DNA of 64,000 nucleotides from Myxococcales bacterium. Its GTDB lineage: Bacteria > Myxococcota_A > Polyangia > Polyangiales > Ga0077539. The notes beneath the pieces were generated by a model. The model had not been told where the DNA came from, made no database searches, and saw only the letters and a program-made list of their open reading frames with translations. Each line of letters starts with the position of its first letter. Position 1 is the first letter of the stretch. The stretch lies in NCBI GenBank assembly GCA_013298625.1, contig JAAFIF010000007.1:62001-126000 (forward strand), written 5' to 3'. This document shows, piece after piece, positions 33,924 through 43,426 of the stretch. The position numbers were made by a program, and so were the translations under genes.

Positions 33924-33984
33924 TTTGCGGTACAACGCACCGTCCGGCCCGCGCGCCTCTGCGCCCGCCGCGCTCGATCGATCG

Positions 33985-36540
33985 ATGACGGTCCCTCTGC
34001 AACGGCGGGCGCAAGCGCCCTGGCTCATCGCGCTGGTCGCGATCGCCGCGCTCTTCGTCGCGCACGCGAGCCGCCGTTGGGGAGCGATCACGCCGGACGT
34101 CGCCGTCACCGTCGCGTACGCGCAAAACCTCGCCGACGGCCATGGCCTCGTGCTCAACGTCGGCGCAGAGCGCGTCGAGCGCGCGCCCAGCTTGTTGTGG
34201 ACCGTCGCGATCGCGCCCGCGTCGGCGCTCGGGCTGTCGCCGCTCTCCTTTGCGCGCACGCTCGGCGCGGCGCTCGCGACGATGGCGATCGTGCTCGTGG
34301 CGTTCGTTCCGTCGCAGATGCGCGGGCGGGCGCCGCGGTGGCTCGACCTGCTCGCGCCGCTCGTGTGCGGGTCGATGGCCAACTACGCGATCGCTGCGGC
34401 GTCGGGCGCTGAGCACGGGCTGCTCGCTGCGCTCACCGCCGCCGCGCTGCTCGCCCTCGCGCGAGAAGAGCGCGACGCCGAAGCGTACCCCTGGTCCGCG
34501 CTGTGGCTGGTGCTGGCCTTCGTCGCGAGGCCCGACGCAGCGCTCTTCGCATTCGCGATCGGCGCTGCAAAACTCCTGAGAAACCTCGCGCCCAAGCGAC
34601 CGCGCCGCCAAGACGTGCTCTGGGTGATCACGCTCGCCACCGGGCTCTTCGGGTTCACCCTCTTTCGTCTCGCGTACTTCGCCGCTGTGCTTCCCGCTGC
34701 GTACGGCGTCGAACACTACAGCGTGCGCAGCGCGGTCTTCGTCGGCCGCGCAGAGGCACTCGAGCACAGCTCTCGGTGGCTCGCTGAGCACAAGCTCTCG
34801 ACGCTCGCGTGGCTCGCCGTCGCCGCGCTCTTCGGACCGAGCCCCCATGCAGCGCGGATCGCCATCGTCGCCAGCGCCGCGCTCGCCATGCTCTCGACGC
34901 CCGCCTTCGGCCGCGCGGCGCCCGATCACAGGGCGCTCGCCACGGCGGCGCTGCTGCTCTCGCTCGTCATCGGCGAAGGCGCGCGATCGGCCGCGATCGC
35001 AGCGTCGTGGCTCGCGCCTCGGGCCTCGCGCCCGCTCGTGCGCGCGGCCGTCTCGACCATCGCGGCGTTCTCGATCGCGTGGAGCGCGTCGCGCTCGATC
35101 GCCACCGGCGCGACGACGATCACACAGAGCCCTCCTACGCTCTCGCCCACGGTCACCCGCGCCCTCGCGATCGACGGTCGCCCGACGCTGTTCGCCTGCG
35201 GCGACGAGCCTCGGCCGTACGACGGGCGCTTCGTCGAGTCCGAGCTGCACGAAGCCTCTCTGTCCGCGCTCGGCGACGTCGGTCACGAGCTGCCCGAGCT
35301 CATCCACGCCCGCGACTCGTGCGCTGCGGCGCGGCCGATCATGGACGCGCTCTATCTGCGAATCGGCTCGTCGAACGCGTTCGTTCATCGCGGGCTCGTC
35401 GCCTCGCCGTACGCCGTGTGCGCGCGCCGCATCCGCGCGGCGATCGACGGCGCCCCAGACGGCGTCACGCTGTCGCACGCGCGCATCGCGCCCGGCGCGA
35501 CGCTGCTCGTCGAGCTCTCGCTCTCGCGACTCTCCGCGACGAGGACGTCGGTGACCGTGATCGACGATCGCGCCGCCGTCGTCGCGAGCGCAGAGATCAT
35601 CGCGTTCGGCGGCCTGATCGACGGCGAGCGACTGCTGCCCGGTGAGCGCCCGCGGGTGCGCGTCGCCGTGCGCGCTCCGCGCGAGGGACGATACGCGCTT
35701 CGATGGACCCGAGAAGACGGCGCGTCGGTCGCGCTCGGCTCGCTCATCGTCGCCCGCGCGTCGAGCGACGACGAGCGAGCTGAGCAAGACATCGCGCGGA
35801 TGATCGCTGAAGATCGCTTCGATCAGGGATGGACCTACGCGCGCGCTCTCTCGCTGCGGATCGCGGCGGACCCGCTCGATCAGCGGGCGCGCGACTCCCT
35901 CTCGCGCTTCACCCGAGCGATGGCAGAGCGCGCGCGCGCTGCAGCGGACGGCGGAGCGCTGTCCGTCGCGGCGTCGATCGCGCAGTCCGCGCGGGCCCTC
36001 GCGCCCTTCGATCGCGCGACGCAGTCGCTCTGCGGCGAAGTGGCCGAGCGCCTCGCCGACGCGGCGGTCGACGCCGAGCGCGGCCGAGACTGGCCCCGCG
36101 CGTTCGAGCTCGCTTCGAGCGCGGTGCGCATCGACCCGAGGCGCAGCTGGTCGCGACGACGCGCCGAAGCGCTGCGCGCCAGACGTGTACCCACCGCCGC
36201 GCCAGGCCCGCAGATCATCTACCGGGACGCCGCCGAAGCGCTCGCGTCCGGAGACGCAGCGGACCTCGATCGCGTGATCGTGCGCATGGCCGACGCAGGC
36301 TATCAGGTCGAGGCAGCGCGCCTCGCAGAGCGGGCGGCGCACACGCCAAGAGATCCGCACGCGCGCGTCGCCGTGGCGCGAGGGCTCGTCTCGCAGGCGC
36401 GAGCGCGGGAGGCGGTGGCGTTGGTGAGCGGCGTTCCGTGCAGAGAGGCGAGGGATGTGGAGGTGACCCGCGCGCTGCGCGCGATCATGGGCGCGAGCGC
36501 GTATCGCCCGTTCGATGAGGCGTGCTCGCAGCCACGCTGA
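33985..36540 (+). CDS. GT-C-like polytopic membrane protein with TPR-like C-terminus
   Basis: 851 residues from ATG 33985. The N-terminal ~400 residues are polytopic (about ten hydrophobic helices). The first periplasmic loop has A-Y-A-Q-N-L-A-D-G-H-G-L-V-L-N-V-G followed by S-L-L-W-T, the pattern of bacterial GT-C glycosyltransferases that use polyprenyl-phosphate sugars. The usual D-D-A before it reads T-P-D-V-A, so only one acidic residue remains. The C-terminal ~450 residues are soluble: a beta-rich part, then helical Ala/Arg-rich segments resembling TPRs. The Dpm1-like protein at 15249 could supply its donor. Substrate unknown. Confidence 0.75.
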   Translation: MTVPLQRRAQAPWLIALVAIAALFVAHASRRWGAITPDVAVTVAYAQNLADGHGLVLNVGAERVERAPSLLWTVAIAPASALGLSPLSFARTLGAALATMAIVLVAFVPSQMRGRAPRWLDLLAPLVCGSMANYAIAAASGAEHGLLAALTAAALLALAREERDAEAYPWSALWLVLAFVARPDAALFAFAIGAAKLLRNLAPKRPRRQDVLWVITLATGLFGFTLFRLAYFAAVLPAAYGVEHYSVRSAVFVGRAEALEHSSRWLAEHKLSTLAWLAVAALFGPSPHAARIAIVASAALAMLSTPAFGRAAPDHRALATAALLLSLVIGEGARSAAIAASWLAPRASRPLVRAAVSTIAAFSIAWSASRSIATGATTITQSPPTLSPTVTRALAIDGRPTLFACGDEPRPYDGRFVESELHEASLSALGDVGHELPELIHARDSCAAARPIMDALYLRIGSSNAFVHRGLVASPYAVCARRIRAAIDGAPDGVTLSHARIAPGATLLVELSLSRLSATRTSVTVIDDRAAVVASAEIIAFGGLIDGERLLPGERPRVRVAVRAPREGRYALRWTREDGASVALGSLIVARASSDDERAEQDIARMIAEDRFDQGWTYARALSLRIAADPLDQRARDSLSRFTRAMAERARAAADGGALSVAASIAQSARALAPFDRATQSLCGEVAERLADAAVDAERGRDWPRAFELASSAVRIDPRRSWSRRRAEALRARRVPTAAPGPQIIYRDAAEALASGDAADLDRVIVRMADAGYQVEAARLAERAAHTPRDPHARVAVARGLVSQARAREAVALVSGVPCREARDVEVTRALRAIMGASAYRPFDEACSQPR

Positions 36541-36558
36541 AGGGCACGCGCGGGGCGG

Positions 36559-37224
36559 TCAGAGCTCGAGCGCGGCGCGGATCGCGCGGTCGATTCCGTC
36601 GCTCACCACGGCGATGTCGCTCGAAGCCGAGGACGCCGGCGTGCTCGCGACGCGCAGGTCGCGATCGATCACCGCCGCCTTGGCCTCGCAGCGCACGACG
36701 GTCGCGCCCCACGAAGCGCAGTCTGCGTCGAGCATCGCGTCCCACCCGAGCGCGACCTTTACGCGCTGCGCGCCGAGCGCGCGAGCGACGAGTACGTTGC
36801 CCATGCACATCGACGCGATCGGCGCCCTTCGCGCGCGAACCGCGTCGATCAGCGCAGCGACAGAGCGCTCGACCTTCGCGCCGCGCGCGCGAAACGCGTA
36901 GTCGCACAGCGATTTGACCGCGCCGAAGCCGCCGGGGATCACCAGCGCTTCGACCGTGGCGAGGTCGAGCTTGGCGAGCGACTCGACGGGCCCTCGCGCG
37001 ATGCGCGCGCTCTCGACGAGCACGCTGCGCGTCTCGATCGTGCTGACGTCGCCGCGCTGATGATCGACGACGTGCGCTTGCGCGATGTCCGGCGCGCAGA
37101 AGCCCACAGCGACGCCGAGGCGCGCGAGCGAGAGCTCGACGAGGGCGGCCTCGTGCAGCTCGGTTCCGTCGTGCAGGCCTGCGCCCGAGAGCAGGACCCA
37201 CGCCTTTCGCTTGTGCTTGAGCAT
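36559..37224 (-). CDS. elbB: ElbB-like DJ-1/PfpI-superfamily protein
   Basis: 221 residues from ATG 37224, 17 bp after the upstream gene; a start at 37263 would overlap that gene. It matches ElbB (sigma cross-reacting protein 27A): V-L-L-S-G-A-G-L-H-D-G-T-E-L-H-E-A near the N-terminus, C-A-P-D, E-A-L-V-I-P-G-G-F-G-A-V-K-S-L and the A-S-M-C-M-G-N nucleophile-elbow cysteine. ElbB is a weak glyoxalase III-type protein genetically linked to isoprenoid biosynthesis in E. coli; its in vivo role is unsettled. It is last in a minus-strand run with hisF. Confidence 0.85.
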   Translation of the reverse strand: MLKHKRKAWVLLSGAGLHDGTELHEAALVELSLARLGVAVGFCAPDIAQAHVVDHQRGDVSTIETRSVLVESARIARGPVESLAKLDLATVEALVIPGGFGAVKSLCDYAFRARGAKVERSVAALIDAVRARRAPIASMCMGNVLVARALGAQRVKVALGWDAMLDADCASWGATVVRCEAKAAVIDRDLRVASTPASSASSDIAVVSDGIDRAIRAALEL

Positions 37225-37241
37225 CACGTGCCTCTGTGCCC

Positions 37242-38099
37242 TCAACGCTGAGAGACGCGCCACACGAAGAAGAGCACCGCGAGCAAGAAGAACGCGCCCA
37301 CGAAGAGCAGCGGCTTTCGGCCCTCGATCGCCTTGGCCCGCCGCGGCTCGAGCGACTCTTCGCCGTCGTTGTGCGTGCGGTCCGCGGCGTCACCGTCGAG
37401 CACCGTGCGGTCGGCTCCGTCGTGGGCGGGCTCCTCGCCGCCGTGCCCATGAAGCTCGCCCTCGTCGCCGTGCGACGGCCCGATCGGAAGCGACGCCAGC
37501 GAGCCGAGCCGCGGCGGCGGCGGCAGCTTCGACGGAAGCGGAGTCATGTCGGCGACCGTGGCCGTGGCCTGATGGGACGCGATGGGCGCGCCGTCGGGCT
37601 CGGTGTCGACGCTCGAGGCGAGCGCCGACGGAGCGTCGCTCTGCGCGACGGTCGGCATCGGCGCGGGCGCGCTCACCCGATCGCTGGGGGGATCCTTGGC
37701 GACCTCGCGAACGAGCCGCGCCACCACGCGCCGCGCCGCGCCGCGGTTGAGCGGGACGAGCAGCGCCTCGAGCTCGCTCGTCGCCGACGAGACCTTCAAG
37801 ATCGAACCGTCTTCGGTGCGGCGAACGAACTCGCGCACCGTCGCGGGCAGCGGCTCGCACAGCGCGCTCACGATCTGCCCGAGCGTTCGAACCGCGAGCG
37901 TCTCGCTGCTCGTGTCGCACTGCGTGACGTCCACCCTGCCCTCGGCGTCGATGGTCACCACCGCGGCCGAGAGCGAGCGAGGGACGGCGGCGACGGCCTC
38001 GGCGCACTCGAGCGCGAGAAACAATGCGCTCTCAGAAGCGAGCGGAGTTCCGCGGCGACGGAGCCCTGTGGCCAGAGCGTCGAGAGAGACCGAACCCAT
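37242..38099 (-). CDS. Tail-anchored protein of unknown function
   Basis: 285 residues. The N-terminal ~125 residues are an alpha/beta domain (L-A-S-E-S-A-L-F-L-A-L-E-C-A-E-A-V, A-A-V-V-T-I-D-A-E-G-R-V-D-V, V-R-T-L-G-Q-I-V-S-A-L), recalling accessory domains seen around myxobacterial kinases, but no named family is recognised. A Pro/Ser/Asp-rich linker follows, then one C-terminal membrane helix (L-L-F-V-G-A-F-F-L-L-A-V-L-F-F-V-W) with a short basic tail. It lies 60 bp downstream of hisF. Confidence 0.7.
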   Translation of the reverse strand: MGSVSLDALATGLRRRGTPLASESALFLALECAEAVAAVPRSLSAAVVTIDAEGRVDVTQCDTSSETLAVRTLGQIVSALCEPLPATVREFVRRTEDGSILKVSSATSELEALLVPLNRGAARRVVARLVREVAKDPPSDRVSAPAPMPTVAQSDAPSALASSVDTEPDGAPIASHQATATVADMTPLPSKLPPPPRLGSLASLPIGPSHGDEGELHGHGGEEPAHDGADRTVLDGDAADRTHNDGEESLEPRRAKAIEGRKPLLFVGAFFLLAVLFFVWRVSQR

Positions 38100-38159
38100 C
38101 GGAGGGCCGCAGTTCTACCCTATCGATCAACGCAAGTGGGGCACCGACGACCGTGACCG

Positions 38160-38936
38160 CTACGCTCGCGTGCTCAATCCCGCCGTCGCGAGGTGTGCGC
38201 GGGCCTGCGCGATGGTGAATCGCCCGTCGTGAAAGATGCTCGCCGCGAGCGCCGCGTCCGCGCCGCCGCCTCCCCGCGCCGCGGGGACGAGCCCCTCGAC
38301 CAGGTGATCGAGCGTCCCGACTCCTCCCGACGCGATCACCGGCACCGCCACGGCGCCCGTCACCGCCCGAAGCAACGCCAGATCGTAGCCTTCGCCCGTC
38401 CCGTCCCGGTCCATGCTGGTGAGCAGGATCTCTCCCGCTCCCCTGCCCGCGCCCTCTCGCGCCCACGCGACGACATCGACCCCGGTGCCCTTGCGTCCGC
38501 CGTGGGTGAAGACCTCCCACCCTCCGTCCGCGCGGCGCCGCGCGTCGATGGCCAGCACGAGCACTTGCGTGCCGTACGCGCGGGCGACCTCGTCGATCAG
38601 CGTGGGATTCTGCACGGCAGCGCTGTTAACTGACACTTTGTCAGCCCCTGCGCGAAGCAGCTCGTCCACGTCCGCTCGGCTCTTGACGCCGCCGCCGACG
38701 GTGAGCGGGACGAAGAGCGCGTCCGCGGTCTTGCGCACGACGTCGAGCATGGTCTTGCGGCCCTCGTGAGAGGCCGAGATGTCGAGCAAGCACAGCTCGT
38801 CGGCGCCCCCCTCGTCGTAGGCCCTGGCGCACTCGACCGGGTCCCCTGCGTCGCGCAAATTCTCGAAGCGGACGCCCTTCACCACGCGCCCGTCGCGCAC
38901 GTCCAGGCACGGAATAATTCTCCTCGCGACACCCAT
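38160..38936 (-). CDS. hisF: Imidazole glycerol phosphate synthase subunit HisF
   Basis: 258-residue TIM barrel. Signature stretches: [19 protein letters not shown] at the N-terminus (catalytic Asp), [17 protein letters not shown], the second catalytic Asp in [17 protein letters not shown] and I-A-S-G-G-V-G. HisF closes the imidazole ring with ammonia delivered by HisH. hisH, hisA and the rest of the histidine operon are not in the window, so the gene is isolated from its pathway here. Length is normal. Confidence 0.96.
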   Translation of the reverse strand: MGVARRIIPCLDVRDGRVVKGVRFENLRDAGDPVECARAYDEGGADELCLLDISASHEGRKTMLDVVRKTADALFVPLTVGGGVKSRADVDELLRAGADKVSVNSAAVQNPTLIDEVARAYGTQVLVLAIDARRRADGGWEVFTHGGRKGTGVDVVAWAREGAGRGAGEILLTSMDRDGTGEGYDLALLRAVTGAVAVPVIASGGVGTLDHLVEGLVPAARGGGGADAALAASIFHDGRFTIAQARAHLATAGLSTRA

Positions 38937-38966
38937 CGGATGCCCGCCAGGGTAGTGCGAATTCGC

Positions 38967-40415
38967 TCAATACCCTAGGGAGTTGAACGCGTCCGCGTTG
39001 GCCCCGAGCGCCGCAGCGCGGCCTGCCGAGGGTCGGCGAACGGCGTCTTCCGCGCGCGCACGCGAGCGCCGCACACCCTCCACCTGCCGCGAGATGTTGT
39101 CTCGCACGCTCGATGGCGCGCTGGATGCGACCGCTTGCACCTGGCGCAGCTGCGCTTCGACGCGCTCGAACTCCTGCGCGGCTTGCGCGGCCTGCCCCTG
39201 GTTGAGCAGCTGCACCGCGCGAAGCTGGGACTGCGCTGCGTCGTTGGAGGCGATCATCGCGGCGACCCGCGCGTCCTGCGCCCCAGCCGCCTGGGCGGCG
39301 GCCCGATTCGTCGTCGCGTTGACGGTGAGCGCAACTTGCTGCGTGCGCTCGGCGCGCGCTCCGTTGACGTCTCGGTACACCAGCCGCGCGGTCGCGACGG
39401 GCATCGCGCCCTCGCGCTGCGCGCTCACGCGGGTGCGCACGAGCAGCTCGCGGTGCTGCCCAGAGAAGAGGGCGCCGAGGGGGACTCGGAGCTTTCCGTC
39501 GCTCTGCCGCTGAAACTGCGCGCTCTCGACGCCGATGAGCTCTTGCCCCGGCGCGGGCGTGAGCTCGACGTACGCGTCTGTCGCGCTCGTGTGCGAGAGC
39601 CGATCGAACTCGGTCTGAAGGATCTGCGCCATCTGCGAGGGCTGCTCCAAGTGATAGAGCCTGCCGGACGAGCGCATCGCGAGCGCGCCCAACGTGCGCT
39701 CGTCGTACTGAAGCCCCACGCCGATCGCGCTCACTTGCACGTTGTGGTCAGTGCCTTGCGCAGCGAGCGCCCCGAGCTCTTCGGGCGAGCTCGGCCCGAC
39801 GTTGGCCATCCCGTCGGAGATCACGATCACGCGCCGAACCGCGTGCGTCGGGGGAGCGCCCATCGCGCGGGCTTCGCCGGCCTGGAGGCCCGCGTAAAGG
39901 TTGGTTCCGCCCATGGTCTGCATGCGCGAGATCGCCTGCATCAATCCGCCCCGAGATTGCTGCGAGATCGCCGTCGGCGGCGCGTACTCGTACACAGCAT
40001 CGCTGAACGCGTAGATCGACACGATGTCTCCCTCGCGCAGCGTCTCGAGCAAGCTCGTCGCGGCCATCTTCGCGTGATCGAGCCGGCTCTCGGACGCCAT
40101 CGAGCCCGAGCAGTCGATCACCAGCGCCAGATCCAGCGGCGCGCGCGCCACCTGCTGCCCTTGAGGCACGTCGATCCAGAAGCCCAAGTGTGTCTCGGTC
40201 GCGCCTCCGACGGCGACCGCGTTGACGCCCGCGGCGCCGCCGAACCAACCCTGCACGCTCACGTTGACCTGCGCTCGCAGGGTCTGCGCAGGGGCGATCT
40301 GCTCAGAACCCGCGGCCTGCGTGACGACCGTCGCTACTTGCACCTCGCTGGCCGGTCGCGCGCAATGGGCGACCGTCAACGCGAGGGCGGCACTCAACCA
40401 CCGCTGCGCTCTCAT
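38967..40415 (-). CDS. VWA-domain lipoprotein
   Basis: 482 residues from ATG 40415. Signal ending V-A-H-C, an imperfect lipobox. A von Willebrand factor A domain spans about 95-270, with the MIDAS motif D-C-S-G-S-M and the downstream V-I-V-I-S-D-G-M-A-N. A beta-rich region and a helical Gln/Ala/Arg-rich tail (~400-480) follow. The overall plan resembles YfbK/TerF-like secreted VWA proteins. It lies 75 bp downstream of the MoxR-like ATPase gene, a common MoxR-VWA pairing, though here the VWA protein is exported and cannot be a cytosolic partner. Confidence 0.85.
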   Translation of the reverse strand: MRAQRWLSAALALTVAHCARPASEVQVATVVTQAAGSEQIAPAQTLRAQVNVSVQGWFGGAAGVNAVAVGGATETHLGFWIDVPQGQQVARAPLDLALVIDCSGSMASESRLDHAKMAATSLLETLREGDIVSIYAFSDAVYEYAPPTAISQQSRGGLMQAISRMQTMGGTNLYAGLQAGEARAMGAPPTHAVRRVIVISDGMANVGPSSPEELGALAAQGTDHNVQVSAIGVGLQYDERTLGALAMRSSGRLYHLEQPSQMAQILQTEFDRLSHTSATDAYVELTPAPGQELIGVESAQFQRQSDGKLRVPLGALFSGQHRELLVRTRVSAQREGAMPVATARLVYRDVNGARAERTQQVALTVNATTNRAAAQAAGAQDARVAAMIASNDAAQSQLRAVQLLNQGQAAQAAQEFERVEAQLRQVQAVASSAPSSVRDNISRQVEGVRRSRARAEDAVRRPSAGRAAALGANADAFNSLGY

Positions 40416-40489
40416 GGGGACCTCTGCGAGCACCAGACGCAGAGCCCCCGTCGCGCGGTCTAAAAATCTTGCCGCCGCGCTCCGATGCG

Positions 40490-42136
40490 TCAGCCGATGC
40501 GCGAGCGAGCACGGTTGGTCCCCGTCCTCGCGAAGGACGCGTCGAGCGCGTCCACGAGCAGCCCGCGCAGCATTCGAACGCTGTCCGACGCGATGCCCTG
40601 CAGCGCGAGCTTGTCGATGTTGCCGAGGATCGACTCGATGTTGGCGCGCCACTCTTCGAGCTCTGCGCCGTGCTCGGGCATGGTGCTCTTGAGCGCTTGC
40701 CGAGCGCTGTCCGCGACGGCGCCGAGTCGAAGCGGCTCGCGCTGCGGACGAACTTCGGCCGTCTCCCGCGAGAGCGAAGTCCCCTTGCGAAGCGCCGCTT
40801 CTTCGGCGCGATCGTCGCGCGGAGCGCTGGGCTGCGCGAGCGCCGCGTACGCGCGGGTCTCAGGGCTCGACGCGGGCGCGGCCGCACGCCGCTTCTTCAC
40901 GACCGGCGGAATGCTCGTGCGCTTGTAGCTCCCCGGCACCGCGGCGTGTCCCGCGCTCGAGGGCGGCGCGAGGCTCGTGCGTCGGCTCGGCGGCGGCAAG
41001 CTCGGCCTCGACGCAGCCTTCGGCTCGGCGTCTTTGGGCAGCGCGTCGCGCGCGCCGCTGTCCTCGTCTTGCTTCGTCGGCGCCGCGAGCATCTCTCGCA
41101 TCTGTTGGGCCGAGTAGCTCTCGGTCTGCACGAGCTCGCGACGACGCACGCTGACCAGCGACGCGAGGTCGCGCTCCGTGGTCTTGTGCATGGGCGGCGC
41201 TTCGATCGCGGGGCGCGACGCAGTGGGAGGACGGAGCGTCTCGGTCACGGGACGCTCGGCCAACTTGGACGCGACGCGCTGCCCCTCGCTCGTACGAATC
41301 GCGAGGATCACCGCGCTCAAGTGCTCGGTCGACACGACCGCGCGGCCCTCGAGCACGGCCTTGGCGGCGACGAGCTTCTGCGCGCGAATCACGCGCGAGT
41401 CCGCGATCTCGACGCCCTCGGCGCGGATGCGACGCAGCAGGTCCGCCAGCGCGCGGCGCACTTCAGCGGGCCACTCGACGGCGTCGACGGCGTCGATCAG
41501 GCGATCGAAGCGCGGCAGCCCGACGACGGCGCGCTCGGTGCTGTCCTTGCGAGCCCAGCCCTCGCTGAGCAGCGACTCGAGCCGCTCGTCCGAGAGCGGC
41601 GAGACGAAGGTTCGCACGAGAAATCGCTCGTCGTACGCGCGCAGCGCAGGGGTGTCTTCGAGCGTCGTCGTAGCCGCGACACACACGCGCAGCGCGCACG
41701 GAACCTCGGCCGAGCCGCGGCGAAACACGCGATCCGTGAGAAACCACTGCAAGTGGTTGATCATCGTGGTCTGCACCTCGAAGACCTCTTCGAGGAAGGC
41801 CACCTCGGCGTCCGAGAGCATCCCCGTGCGGTCGTCGTAGGGAGAGAGCACCACGCCGCTCTTGCGCTCGACGGGGCCAAACAGCTCGATCGGATCTGCG
41901 CTGCGGCCGAGGAGGTACTCGAAGAACCGCCCGCCGAGCAGCCGCGCGACGCGACGCGCCGCCACGCCGCGACCGGTGCCGGGCGGCCCGACGACCAACA
42001 CGTGCTCGCGCGCGAGCGCCGCGAGAAGAATCGCTTCGATGAGCGAACGACGCTCGAAGAGCCCCTGGCTCGCTTGCTCGATCGCGTCGCGAAGGATTCT
42101 CGCGTCCTCCCCCGCTGGAGGTGCAGTCGTCATCAA
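40490..42136 (-). CDS. MoxR/RavA-like AAA+ protein with altered Walker A
   Basis: 548 residues. Residues ~15-270 follow the MoxR/RavA AAA+ layout: L-F-E-R-R-S-L-I-E-A-I-L-L-A-A-L-A-R, the P-loop at 50-57, then E-L-F-G-P-V, the Walker B region F114-L-E-E, and A-A-T-T-T-L-E. The P-loop reads G-P-P-G-T-G-R-G, so the invariant lysine is Arg56 and the Thr/Ser is Gly57; the Walker B Asp is Glu116. Residues ~330-450 are a disordered Pro/Ser/Arg-rich linker and the last ~90 are helical. Probably poor or no ATP hydrolysis. It sits upstream of the VWA lipoprotein gene. Confidence 0.82.
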   Translation of the reverse strand: MMTTAPPAGEDARILRDAIEQASQGLFERRSLIEAILLAALAREHVLVVGPPGTGRGVAARRVARLLGGRFFEYLLGRSADPIELFGPVERKSGVVLSPYDDRTGMLSDAEVAFLEEVFEVQTTMINHLQWFLTDRVFRRGSAEVPCALRVCVAATTTLEDTPALRAYDERFLVRTFVSPLSDERLESLLSEGWARKDSTERAVVGLPRFDRLIDAVDAVEWPAEVRRALADLLRRIRAEGVEIADSRVIRAQKLVAAKAVLEGRAVVSTEHLSAVILAIRTSEGQRVASKLAERPVTETLRPPTASRPAIEAPPMHKTTERDLASLVSVRRRELVQTESYSAQQMREMLAAPTKQDEDSGARDALPKDAEPKAASRPSLPPPSRRTSLAPPSSAGHAAVPGSYKRTSIPPVVKKRRAAAPASSPETRAYAALAQPSAPRDDRAEEAALRKGTSLSRETAEVRPQREPLRLGAVADSARQALKSTMPEHGAELEEWRANIESILGNIDKLALQGIASDSVRMLRGLLVDALDASFARTGTNRARSRIG

Positions 42137-42204
42137 CTCGACATTCTTGTCGAATCACGAGCAACGACGCAACAGCGCTCGGTTAGGATCGGCGGCGATT
42201 CGTG

Positions 42205-43323
42205 ATGCGCTACCTCCGATTCGCCGCCATGGCCGCCGCTGTGCTCGCGTCAGCGTGCACAACCACACAATCGCGCCCGAGCGCGGACCCAGGAAACACC
42301 GTCCGCGTCGACGGTCGCGACTACCTGGTGATCGCGTGCCGAGGCGCGCGGTCCGCGGGGATCGCGTGTCCTGCGCAAGCGCCAGTCGCCGCGTATTTTC
42401 GCGGCGGAGTGGTGTGTCAGGCGAGCCGCGACGGCAACGCCGCGGCGAGAGAGGTCGAAGCGGCCACGATCCCGCCGAGTGTTTGCGAGGGCCTTGCCAA
42501 CGGCTGCGAGGCCGCCCAACGTCCGCCCGCCGCCGCGACGTTTGCGGCGCTCAGCGACGAAGAGCGATCGCGGATCACCGCGTTGGGCTTCACCGTCGTG
42601 CCGTGCCGAGCGAACTCGTTTCGTCTGGAATTTTCGCCGCCACCACCGCCGCAGGTGAGCGAGCCCGTCGCGGTCGTCGATCCTGACGCGGGCGGAGCTC
42701 CGAGCGTCGCGCCCGTCGCGCCTCCTCCACCAGAGCCGGTCGGGCCCGAACCGCACGACGCGCTCGTGGCGCGCACCGACGCGATTCGGCTCGCGCTCAG
42801 CGCCGAACGAACCATGGAGGTCGGCGGCATTGGGCTGTGCGCGACGGCCGAAGGAGAGTCGCTTCCGCAAGGGACGGTCTGCGTTCGATTGGGTCTTCGC
42901 GACGACAGTCCTCGGCCCGACGTGATCGCGCAGCGCTTCGTCGAGATCGCTCGTGCAGGCGCGCACGGCCTGCGGTTGTCCTTCGAGTACCACCCGCCGA
43001 TGAGCGCGCGCTGCGCAGCCAACGACCCTGATTGCAGCCCGATCGTGAGCGGCAACTTCTGCCCCGAAGCGCTCGGCATCCGCCCTGGCGCGGGCCGCAC
43101 TGCGATCTCGACGGCGGTCAACGCAGGCATGGACCTTCGTCGCTACGAGAGCGGGCGGTGCCGCAGCGACGGAGACTGCGTGCTCGGCGGCTGCGGGCAG
43201 CACTGCGTCGCGATCGGCAGCAACAGCTTCGCGAGCACGTGCGAGGGCGTGAGCGCGCTCGACGCCGCGGCGTGCGGCTGCGTTCGAGGGCGGTGCCGCT
43301 GGTTCGTCGCCGCGAGCAACTGA
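42205..43323 (+). CDS. Cys-containing lipoprotein of unknown function
   Basis: 372 residues from ATG 42205 (a GTG lies directly before it). Signal peptide with lipobox A-S-A-C (Cys near 18). Two cysteine-bearing halves are joined by a Pro-rich linker ([10 protein letters not shown], then P-P-P-P-E-P) at about 150-190. The C-terminal ~60 residues are dense in Cys ([16 protein letters not shown], then [13 protein letters not shown]), a compact disulfide module also common in myxobacterial surface proteins. It is divergent from the MoxR-like gene and 73 bp before the giant surface protein. Confidence 0.75.
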   Translation: MRYLRFAAMAAAVLASACTTTQSRPSADPGNTVRVDGRDYLVIACRGARSAGIACPAQAPVAAYFRGGVVCQASRDGNAAAREVEAATIPPSVCEGLANGCEAAQRPPAAATFAALSDEERSRITALGFTVVPCRANSFRLEFSPPPPPQVSEPVAVVDPDAGGAPSVAPVAPPPPEPVGPEPHDALVARTDAIRLALSAERTMEVGGIGLCATAEGESLPQGTVCVRLGLRDDSPRPDVIAQRFVEIARAGAHGLRLSFEYHPPMSARCAANDPDCSPIVSGNFCPEALGIRPGAGRTAISTAVNAGMDLRRYESGRCRSDGDCVLGGCGQHCVAIGSNSFASTCEGVSALDAAACGCVRGRCRWFVAASN

Positions 43324-43369
43324 CGTACGACCGCGAAAAAGCCGCGGCCGAGTTGTGCGGCGTCGGGCG

Positions 43370-43426
43370 TTGGTGTTCCTATGGCTTCGATTAGCCATGA
43401 GACGAAGAACACCAAGAGCCTTTTTT
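43370..43426 (+). promoter_or_regulatory. Nested hairpin plus T-run spanning the start codon of the giant surface-protein gene
   Basis: Outer stem of 9 bp (43370-43378 with 43407-43415), inner stem of 6 bp (43381-43386 with 43393-43398, loop TCGATT), and a run of six T at 43421-43426. The inner 3' arm includes the first two bases of the chosen ATG (43397). It could block ribosome access, act as an attenuator, or be a terminator for the upstream lipoprotein gene; the stems and T-run are seen directly, the function is inferred. Confidence 0.55.
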
